DNA from: Arcuatula senhousia
Lineage: Eukaryota; Mollusca; Bivalvia; Mytilida; Mytilidae
Reading direction: 5' to 3'
DNA length: 64,000 bases
Assembly (NCBI GenBank): GCA_963971305.1
Contig: OZ020304.1
Span: forward strand, 2,480,001 to 2,544,000
The position numbers were made by a program, and so were the translations under genes. Of the stretch, positions 46,801 to 58,800 are shown piece by piece (the stretch's first letter is position 1; each line of letters starts with the position of its first letter). The notes below the pieces were generated by a model. It ran no database searches, had not been told where the DNA came from, and saw only the letters and a list, made by a program, of their open reading frames with translations.

Positions 46801-49800
46801 GAAGGTTGCCTATCCCAAGAGATATCAATCTAGACGGAACTTATGTGTCTGCTGCTGTGAAAATGTTGAAAGGTATTAGCATCATGTTTTCACTACGAAA
46901 GTAGGGGGCATATAGTGTTCGGGTCCGTTCGTCTGTTAGTCTAAAATGTTGCATTATTTGGCATAATGTTTCTTGTTATGAAGGAAGGCATCATTCGACT
47001 TCCATGCAGCTGATAATCTGGAAATTTAGTATTCAATTAAAATATTGTTTTCCGTTTATTTTTTACTAATGATCCCAGTTGATAGATTTGTTTTTGTTGT
47101 ATACGACATACTAGAATCAACATCCGTTTGACATTTTCAGATGATGCACAACCCAATCAAAGAATGGAATTTTTAAAGGAGATAAATCTGATGAAGACCC
47201 TGGGTTCCCATGTAAACATTGTATCAATGCTTGGGTGTTGTACACTGCAGGATCCTCTCTGTCTTGTGGTGGAACACTTGTCTAATGGCGACCTTAAATC
47301 ATACCTCAATACTATACGAGAAGCGCTTCAAAATGTAAGTCTAGGAAGATATCATTCTATTCCTGATCTCTCGACGTATGGTTCAAATAATCAAGAATAA
47401 TGATATTTTTTAGTGTACTGTGTTTCTCTTTTTTCTTTTTCATCAGTTTTTTACACACTGTGTTTTTACAGTATATAGACTTTATAGAGGGAAAGGCAGC
47501 AATCCCTGTACTTTTGATAGACCCTGCAACATATTTAATGCCCCAAAAAAATCAAAGTATGAAAAGTAAAAGTTCATTAATTCGTTTTTCGATGTTCTTT
47601 TGATATTTCCATTGCTTAGCAATCATTTTCGGAAACAACTGATTGACCTGAATAATGAAGTCTTGAGATATTTCTACAGTAAGAGCAATACACACATATT
47701 CCGACCACTAAATGTTCACCATTTTTTCTAATGTTTGTTCTTGACTTCTGTTGGTATCCTGGAACCCCAAAGACACACTACTCGGTTACTGCTATTTTCC
47801 TCCATATACATGTATGATATGTCATAAATTGGTTAAAAAGAAACATCTTTTAAAAAGAATGAGGTCCAATCAAGGTTGTCTTTCTTTCCACAGATGTATC
47901 AACCCAACGTTCACGAAACTGTGAACAACTTATTTTTTCAGGTTATTTGTTAATTTAATATGTTATTTTTTTTGTGTGTTATTTTCAGGTTCAGTGTTTT
48001 AAGTTAGCAGATCAATTTTGCTAAATTATTTTTGATTTTAAGGTTTAGATTTATATGTTTACAGATATTCCACCCCTTTCTGGGATTCCTTAATCACATA
48101 AAAATCCATACAAACAGCGCTTCATTGCAGGGTCATCCAAATGACTTCAATTATTACGACAATAAAATCTGGCCTCCAGAGATATTATAATTGTTGTTCT
48201 TCTAGAAATTGTGTCAATCAAATGTGCATCTTGAAGAAATCGAAAGAACTGATGGAGATTCTGTATTCTCTTGTAGCAGCATCGAAACATTCGATTTCGC
48301 CACACTTTACACTTCTATTCCACATGAACAACTGAATTCACGATTGGCACAACTAATCAAACGCATTTTTTTTTCTTCAAAAAATAATGAAAATCGCAGG
48401 TACAAATATCTGGTAGTCGATTATACTACTAGTAAGACTTACTTTGTCATCAATGAGTCTAAGAAAAAGAACAAATTTACAGAAGACCAAATAATCGACA
48501 TGATAAATTTTCTTATCGACAACATATTTGTTCAGTTTGGTGGACGTGTTTTTCAGCAAACGATAGGGATTCCAATGGGCACTAATTGTGCACCGTTGCT
48601 TGCTGATTTGTTTCTTCATTCATATGAAGCAGAGTTCTTACCATCTGTTCTACACAAAAAAAAAGATCGTAGACTGGCTCTCTCTTTTAACCTCACTTTC
48701 CGTTATTGATGATGTCATTTCACTGAACAATGCTCGATTTGGTGACTTTCTACATCTCATATATTCCCAGGAACTTTAGATAAAGGACACGACGGATCCT
48801 AGGAAGTATGCCTCATATTTGGATCTTCATCTAGAAGTAGACTCTCATCGAAAACTTTCAACAAAGCTCTTTGACAAACGTGAAGACTTCCACTATGGAA
48901 TTGTCAACTTTCCCTTCTTGTGTAGCAACATTCCGTCCGCTCCAGCTTATGGAGTGTATCACAATTGATTCGTTACTCTAGAGCTTGCAGGAATTACATA
49001 TAGAATATTATGTACTTTCCTTTCTGATACTATCTATATCTTGGTGAGTATCAGACGAGTCCGGTAGGACGAGTCTGATACGAGACTAGATGTAGATAGT
49101 ATCAAAAAAGAAAGTACATAATATTCTTTTTATCGGTAATGACGTGACAGTTATCAAGTGCTCCCACCTGATATTTTCTTGTATCACGGACTGTCCATGA
49201 TACTAAAAAAATATCAGGCAGATGAGATCAAAGGAAAAAGTCGCTTATTACCGATAAATCGATTTCCTTGGCAGAGCGTCACGCTTGACACAAAAATGGT
49301 TAACACGGGGTTATGTTGCTCCTCGGTTGATGTCTTCTCTCAAGAAATTTTACGGTAGACATTATGCACTCATAAACAAATATGGGATTTTTATCTCTCA
49401 GATTAGTGCATGCAGATGTTGGTTTGTCATAGGACTTTGTTTTGTGTTCCTTTGAAACACTGAATTGAAAATTGGCAGCGCGACGGGTTTGCTGCAGACA
49501 CCGCTTACTCTTCCAGAGCACCTGAGTTCACTCTCGTAACGATTGTTAATTGATATTCAGTAGTTTTGTGTTTCGGTGTTTCGGTGCTCCTCGGTTGCTG
49601 TCTTCACTCAAAAAATTTTACGGAAGACATCATGCACTTATAGACAAATATGGGATTCCGATCTCTCAGATGAGTGCAGATGTTGGATTGTCATAGGGTG
49701 TTGTTTTGTCTTCCTTTACCGGATTTGACACGCTGAATGGACTATTGGCAACGCGACGGGTGTGCTATAGCAAGCAGGAACTGCTTACTCTTCCGGAGCA

Positions 49801-52800
49801 CCTGAGTTCACTCTGGTTTCGACTAGAGTTCGCGTTGTTGATTGATATTCAGTTGTTTTGTGTTTCCATGTTTTACATGTTGTCTGTTTTTGTCCCGTTC
49901 TTGTTGGTGTTTGCTGGTTTTGTCTCTGCCCTTTCGGACTTTTGATATTCGGATACCCCATTGGTACCTCTGCTTCTTTTTTTATATGTTGTCTGTTTCT
50001 TCGTCCTGTCCTTGCTTGTGTTTTGTCTCTGCACTATTGGACTTTGACATTCGGATGTCTCATTGCTACCTCTGCTTCTTTAAGGTTTATATAATAGAAA
50101 CGCTTTTCACAAGAATTAGGAATAAGGAAGCGCTTATGTCTGTATTCATTAAACAATGCTTTATTTTTCATCATACAGAGACAAGAAAATCTGAGTCGAA
50201 ATGGTAACAAAGATGTTGATTTACTCAGTCCGACAGACCTGCTTTCCTTCGCCAGACAAATTGCCGTTGGGATGGTAAGCTTAAACGTTATTTGTAATAC
50301 ACGCATGCATGGTTTAAATCTTCATTGCTGGTCCTGGCTTCCTTATTCGAGTACATTTCTATCGGCAAATTTGGATACGGCATTTAATCATTTGGATTCA
50401 TATGCTGAAGGTTAGAGGTGACTCCTTGTATATGCATATACAGCATAACAAAGTTAAATTTTCTTGATTTTGTATCCTTTAATTGTTATGATGGCGTGTA
50501 CATTTGGGCATGAACGGTCCTTGTATTTATGTGTCCTTCCGTTTGTCTTCTAAGCAAAAACAAGAGAGTAACGTATGAACAAGTTCAAAACAAGAGAGGA
50601 ACGTATGAACAAGTTCAAAAACAAGAGAGTAACGTATGAACAAGTTCAAAACAAGAGAGTAACGTATGAACAAATTCAAAACAAGAGAGTAACGTATGAA
50701 CAAGTTCAAAACAAGAGAGTAACGTATGAACAAATTCAAAACAAGAGAGTAACGTATGAACAAGTTCAAAACAAGAGAGTAACGTATGAACAAGTTCAAA
50801 AACAAGAGAGTAACGTATGAACAAGTTCAAGGATACTTGGCCCCAGACATACAACATGTTATTTAATGATTATTTTATATAAAAAAAATCGTGATATGTA
50901 TCAAAATAAAGTTCCTACCGGCAAATACCGAAAGGCAGAAGATTTTCAGACTACCATTCTATATTCTTTTTTCTTTTCATTCCGTCCAGTTTTTTTTGTT
51001 TTTGTTTTTGTTTTTGTTTTGTTTTGGTTTTTTTTTTGCTTGGTTTGGTCGTATTTTTCTATACGTATTATATCATGACAAGAGGGTATCGAAAATGTGG
51101 CGTCTTTTTGGAATTTGAAAAAGAGTTATAACCGAATATCCAGAAAATCAAGCCTTGAAGATGGCCATGATTAAGCCAACGATTTCAGATGTGAGGACGA
51201 CGGCGACGACGGAAAGGAATATATCGACAACAATAATGATGACGACAACAATAATGATGACGACGACGATAATAATTACTAATTAAACGAAATTTTAAAA
51301 AAATCGCTCTTTACTGAAAGATTTTTCTAACTGAATTGGAACACTATTTCGAACAAAAGTATGAAACGTATGGAAAAGGACCTATGTGTTCGTGTAGTTG
51401 TTTTACGCTTAAATGGAACTGATGATTTCTAATGGACTATTGTCCTCATTGCTACAGCTGTCAAAACGGACTATTATGATGTTTATGATTTTGTACTTGT
51501 TTTTATTAAGGCACTGCATTAATTGAGTCCAGTATTTTCCTTGGGAAAAAGAACACGTGTATTAACATACAGGGGACCATATCTTTTAAAACGTTTTACA
51601 AGCAACTGGTGAGAATAACAAGTATCTATCAGTTTTATAAGTATAAGGTGACAAACTTTGTAGATGTTATAGGCTGTAAATTTTTATTCTCTCTTAAAGC
51701 TTAGTTTGTATGGAAAAAGGTGTTATAAATCATCCCATCAGAACTTAGTGTGAAAAATAAATTTTAATAAAAATATTAAAATTGATAGAAAAGTTATGGG
51801 TGGCAGTTTTATTCACGTGGAGTTTTTTATGATGGCTGTGTCAGTAACTATTAATACAGGGGATGTTTTATGTGACAGAGATCTGTTGGATGATGGGTAC
51901 ACGTACTATTCATCTTGTCAGACCAATACTTATGAAATCATTATAGGGTCGTTTAGCCTTGATATACAGCAGTATGTGAAAGATCAGTGAAGTTTATGAC
52001 TTAAAAACCACAGGTGATAGAGAAAATTTAATTGATAACTTTTCAAAACTTTTATTAATATGATTTTTTAAAATGATTTGAAGGAATCTGACACCCCGGG
52101 ACCCTAAAAGCGTAGGGGTAATTTACTAAGTATACGTTAAATATAAATGGAAAATAAATAAAACGTTTGATTTCTAAGGTAGATATTTATAATCAACACC
52201 TGCAGCCTGTGTACTTACCGTAGGTTTGGGCTTCTTTGATATATAGTGACATTTCAGGATAAACCTGTCTTTACGTTCAGATATCAAAGACAAATACCGT
52301 CTGTCACCTGTAATCACAACTTATTTGTCATTAAGAAACTTATCATTTCCCACAACATACATAATAATTCGAATAGATGACCGTTTATGTTTATAACTCT
52401 CAGTCCTAAGTCAGATTTATATGCCCCATCTACGAAAGTAAGGGCATATAGTGTCCGGTCGTCTCTCCGTTCGTCCGTCCCAAATGTTGCGAGATGTGGC
52501 ATTATGTTTTTTGGACATATTTTTGTTTAAAGACATTGTAGGAATAAGTATTAGTTCAACATTGAGGAATTTTGATAGAATAAAAAAAGAAACGAAGACA
52601 AAAATTTTCCTCTGCATCTGTCCACATTGTCAACTCAAAAAGGCTCTCTTTCTCAAGTCCTCCAGATTTGTTTCATTTAAAATCAACCCTCTTCTCTCTT
52701 TAAAATATGGTTTCGATGCTACAAAAAAAGATTATATTTTTACTTGCAAATTTCAATAATTGACAAAATATTTGACCTTGACTTAAACAATATATGATTT

Positions 52801-55800
52801 AATATGATGTTATTTCTTTTTAAACATAAATTACAGATATTTAACATCATTGAATACCATTATTTTCGGTGACTCATTTGCTGTAACAGAATATACATGG
52901 GTTTTATTGTGTTTTTTTAAGTTGTTTTGTTTCACAAATATTTCTCATATGGCCACAAAGTCTTTTATATCTTTCCTTAGCCTTCATTCAGTATTTCGCA
53001 ATATAAAAAGACACATGTTGCAATTACAAAGTCTTTCTTTTCAAATCGTTGATGCAGGTGTCGAAGTGAGACTTGAATAACAAGAAGAGCTCTTCAACAT
53101 TGAAGTATTTTAAACACTCGAAGACTTTAGAGTGACAGTATATTCTGTCATTTGAATACAAGCAGTAGGGTTGTAAGCTGATTATTAACATGTTTGATAT
53201 AGTAATGAAACTGACGGAGAAATACTAGTAAATATTTATTTTTGATCTCGAGTCAATGGCACAACAGCGAACGGGTAGCACTGGTTCTATTCTCTTTGGA
53301 AAAATGAAATCGACACTGTGTCCGTGAAGTTAGTTCTCTAGGCATCGTTTTCAGAGTTCCTTCTGTCGTTTCATATTCTCCAGGCATATGTTGCTTTCTT
53401 GGTTATGCCAACTTACATACTTTAAATTCCTTGCTATGATTTTATAAATAAAGACTTCTCATAATTTGTAGTAACAACCTTCTTACGCCCAGTGAAAGTC
53501 AAACTATCAAAATAACTTTATGTAAATCAACATCATAAATATGGCAAACTATTTTTATAATCTTGCTTATATACTACAATGAAAAATGGGACTATATGTA
53601 ATCTTAATGAACACCTGTTTGTAAACTGCAGGTGTAGTATTCAGACGTCATACAGAGTGCATTCATTCACGGACAAGAACCTCTTGGTGGACCTTTTCGG
53701 TGATATTTTCTAATTCTTGACTTTGTGTGGTTGGTAGTTTTATGGTTTATGAGATATAGACAACTGTCACATGGTGTAGATCAAAAACTTTCATGTGACA
53801 GGTGTAGTGCACATTTTACTTAATCTTCGGAAGATAAAAAGTCATCATAAATCTTCTCTTAGGTATTCTGTGCATTCTTCTGTCTGTGGTTCAGCGACAT
53901 ACTTTTCTTACTTTCCAATGTTCAGGATATGCTATGTAATTTTAGATAACTGCTTACTTATACAATTGAAGGTACCTTATCATTATTTTCAAACAGTACA
54001 TGTTAGAGCTTAATTACATAAAGTATCATATACTGGATATTTCGTCATCTTTATTCCCTCTAATGAGAAATTAATATACATGATATTCAATCTTCTAGCC
54101 GTTTAGCAAATCGCCCTTAATTTTTTCAAAATAGTTCAATTTACAGGAATATGACAAAGCAGACTCGCCATGTGCAGGCGGTCCAGGATAGAGAATCGGC
54201 CCGCTTGTCGGTAGTACCCCGACGTTGGATTAAGCCACTTTTCCCACAGAGCGACTGGGATGTTTGCCCGTAGTGACTGAATGGGGTAGCCCTCTCATCT
54301 TTTATGCCGGGTCGTCAGGAAATAATACGAAAAACTTGACGACAAAACATATGGTGTTGTATTGTGTATGGAAAATTGTAAAGTTTGTACATGTTAAGGA
54401 ACACTGCTGTAAGATTCGATATGAATAGATAGATCTCTAGTAGGCTATATTGCTTGACATTGCCCATTCCTCTATTTTCAGTGGCAGTCTAAGCTCATTC
54501 ACACCCATCCCTCTTCATCATCATTTCATGTTCATTTTATCACCAATTACATGTTCATTTTATCGTTACCTCTTAGAAATAGCCAAATTCGCAATGCTTG
54601 GATGCAAAGCAATAACTACATGTAACTTACAGCACAGTCTTGGGGTTGGACAAAGGTACCTAGCCATCAACAGATTTATATGTCAATTTCTAAATGTACC
54701 TTGTCACTAAACAAAATTAGTAATAGAAGTTATCGGTTCACGGTGATTCTGATGCAGTTGACTCCATGACCATATCTCAACGATCATGCACTGAAGTATT
54801 TTAAATCTTGTAAAAATCTGTTGTTTTGAAAAATTACGTTACATGTATTCTAATCCACCTCTAAATAGGGATTATACGGCCATGGGTTATGCCTGAGACA
54901 ATGATCCTCAATCCAGGATACATGTGAAAAAGTCACACCAGTTATAGAAAATCTCTACATGTTTGACTTTTCCTGGTTTGTGGTCTAAACCATTTCTCAT
55001 GTTATAAATCTTTTATTTGTGTTACGGCATAATATGTATTTAATAAACGATCTAATACAATTTCACTTAATAAAAATATCCAAGTTGTCTCGCAGTTCCT
55101 TGGTAACATGGCTTGTGTAAATCATTTATAAATATCCCGATTGAAATGTTTGTTTTGAAACGGACAGAAACAGCCAAACGTTTGATTATTATCAAAGACA
55201 TCGACTACGAACGAGTGCCCTAGGTTTTAGTCTTTTCTTAAAGCTGAAGGGTCCAAATATACTTCAAATTTGATTTACCGTCAAGCGGTTCTTCAAGTAA
55301 AGTCAAATTCGGAATGCTTCGTAAATTATAGCATTCGAGTGCCCTCTTATGTTTTTCAAGATGTTAACTTTTTTCTCATTATATGAACATTAAGTCATAA
55401 ATTTAAAAACTTAAACATATCGAAATCGTAAAGAGGGGAAAGAAAATTAAAAGTTGTACAGTCTATAGATAAAAAGGATTGTTGACAGTGCGAAAGAAAT
55501 TTAATAATATTATGCTGTTTAAGCAAATATAAACTAGTAAATATATATCCAAAATAAAAAGAATTTAAAAGTTATACGTGGTTTTCTTCTCTCTCCCAAG
55601 TTTCCCGTTGAAGCAACGGTGAGAATTTCATGAGAATTTCAATTTGAACAGTTGAATTTTCTCAAAATATATTGGTATGTGTTTCTATAAAACTAGCAAC
55701 AACCCCTCCGATGTCCATACCTTTTAACTTTATTTTACAGGAATTCTTGTCGGTAAATGGTTTTATCCACCGAGATTTAGCAGCAAGAAATGTGTTGGTT

Positions 55801-58800
55801 GGCCACAACAAAGTGGTAAAGATAGGAGATTTTGGTCTCACTCGACTTGTCCTCAGTGATCAGGTGTACGTCAACACCAAAGGAGGCAAATTCCCCATCA
55901 AATGGATGTCAATTGAAGCCATACGACATCTGAGGTTTTCTACCCAGAGCGATGTGTAAGTATAATGAGTTAGAAGTGCAATTTTCTTATCGTACCTACA
56001 CGCCGGGTATTGGTAAACTTAGAACCGGAAGATGACAATATACGATGATTTGATTGGTTTATTTTGACATTTAGACATAGGGTACCGCGGGTATATCAAA
56101 ACATGCGCTCTGTATATCCAGCACCCACTGTCCCGCTTGTCCATAATTTAAAATTTACCAATTAAAATCCACAATTATGTCAACCAGTGTGCCCAAACAC
56201 CCAGAGTGTTAGCTTTATAAACTTGAAAGTTAAAGGCTCTCTTTTACCTCTCGTTAATACCTGGTGCATGTTAAATATGCAAAAATAACATGCAATATAC
56301 TATGGTGTTGAAAGATTGAGCGATGTGTCCCCCCCCCAAAAAAAAATGGTTGAACCTACAATTTCATTGACAGAAGAAAATGAGATGTGGAATAAGTGTA
56401 CGCCACACAACCTACAATATAAACGTAATTTAAAACATCCACAACGGAAAACAGCCAGCAACCTTCAATGTGACCAGCGGTCAATTGGCTCCTGGATTGA
56501 AAATAAACTACATATGATTCAAGCCCAATCCTAAAGTGTCTATAACAAGTCATTTTACCATTGCAACTTGTATTTCTCCCGTATTTAGTTGTTAGTTGTT
56601 TTGTCTTTGGCATTTTGAGATTGAGTATTCTGTTGTTACCTTTACAAATGGAATGACAGATGTTAAATCCTAGGTATTTCTGAACTTAGAAGTTTGTGGA
56701 ATCGAACTCGCCAATTACCTGTAGTAAAATGCACATTGCACCGAACGTGTAACATTGCATCAAACTTCAAAGGAACATGTAAATAACTGTGAAGATACCC
56801 CCATGGCCTTTAAATCAACTGGCTATAACTTCAAAACTTATAAACCCTCTAGATAGCTGTTCAAGTTAGAATATAGCAAAATTAGATGAAGTGGCATAAA
56901 ACTTCAATTTACCGCTTCGTCAAATCTGCAAACATCAAGATAAATATTTAGCCATTGAGAATTAAAATTCCAGTGTAATTCTGCATTGAAAGCCTTCTTA
57001 TATCATTTCTTCCATACATTTAATCCTTCTCTTTTGGCTTTATCAAACTGGATATCATTTGAGAGATCGATTACATAGATATCTTTTTATTTGCTCTAGA
57101 CGTCTGATTTCAAAGGCTTTCGACAATTGATTCCATTTTCAAATTCATACTAGAAAAATCACTTAAGAGTTTCTCTTTTAAGAGGTGGCACTTTTATTTA
57201 ACATGTATTTGAATACTTCCCAATTGCTCGTTCTTTGAGATGACTTTTTATTTCAAACAATTTTGGTTTCATGTGCTTGATTTTTGATATTGTCTATTTT
57301 CTCTTTTTAACCATTCAATTGTTTAGGCTTAAATATTGACGAAAGGTGTGCATCAAGGTTATATAAATATTGAAATTTGTCTTTTTGTGAATCCTTTGTT
57401 TGTCTAACATCGATTCATTTTGAATCGTTTGTTATTTTGTTTTCTGCAAAGTTTTAAAAAGTTCAGCAATGATTTTATTCACGCAACAAACATGTTTTTT
57501 TTAATTCATTCACAAAAATAATGGTTCTACAAATGAATATCCGAAAACTCGTTGAAAATTTATAAATTGTTCATTTCAATTTTTTAACAACACAATCTTC
57601 CAATGTGGAGAATAAATAAACAAATAATATATGGACATGAAAATGAAAAAATATTGAACAAAACTATTTTTCCCAATTCGAAGTTCTAATTTATCGATAA
57701 AACGATTAAATAGTACTTAAGGGGTAACCTCTCATCATCAGCATTTGAACCAAACCATTGGATGCATCGAAAAAAGAACTACTCATACCCAAAATGTTCG
57801 TTCTGATTACGTGCAAATATTATCATTAAACATAGGACATACCCCGCCAACTTAATATGAAATCTAAACTATGACTAAGGTACTGTAGTGCTTTCAAATT
57901 CCACAGAAATTATTCATTTATTTAATGTTGGCTTTTACTTTCCTAATCCATCTAATCGCGGATTTGACTATGTTTAGTCAAGGAATTAAACCTAGATGGG
58001 TTACAGATAATAAATTAGAAAATATTTTATATTTATATTGAATCAAAAATGTTAATTATCTGTTTATGTAATAGATTTGATCATTAAAATGTTATTATTC
58101 AATATTTCTTCTTTATTAGCCAACACGAACGACGGTATATAAATGGCAGCCGTATCTATAAAGCATCTAATTTATATCAAAGTTAATTTTGTTTAGATTT
58201 TTTGTTTAAAGTTTGTTTTTCATTTTCACGAAGGGATTAACATTATTATTTGCCAAAGTTTAAGTGAATTTATTTTTACGTGTCTAACTAAGTTTGGGTA
58301 AGAATTAGCTTTTTGAACCCTTGATGTATTTCTGAATTTGACAAACATGGCTATTCTAAAGTGATCACTTTCATTTCTACAAACACTGAGTCATTTAACT
58401 CTTTGTTGTTCGTGAGTTTATCCGATAGATAATGCATTATTTGGAAGAAAGTCATCTAGTGTCACCCATGTTTAGCACACCTGTTTAAAATACTAGAAAT
58501 TCCTACGCCTGCCTCGGTCGTCTGCGTGAAGAGGTAGTTGGGTGTTTTTTCCCGCCAATCATTTTCAGAGCAACCACATCGCTCTGGTGTATTATACATA
58601 CTTTCTTTATATTATCAGAGATGTAAAGCGTTTGACAAAAAAAAATCAATTTACTTGAAAGGCAAATTTATTTATATTCCTGAGTGATAAATGAAAGATG
58701 AGTTTTACATTTTCCTCAACACCTGCAGAAGTTAATTTTGTCACTACTATTACGAGAGTGACCATTTCTTTTGATTGATGTTTAAACATTGAAAATTTTG

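Noticed and set aside
49040..49085. Hammerhead ribozyme at the centre of the 125-bp hairpin
   Set aside because: GAGTCC/GGACGA resembles a stem II, but the CTGATGA and GAAA core strands are not both present.
50527..50857. Frames across the 29/30-bp array and possible splice-donor origin
   Set aside because: The unit does not match the exon 22 end and starts 282 bases away, so it is not a donor-derived array.
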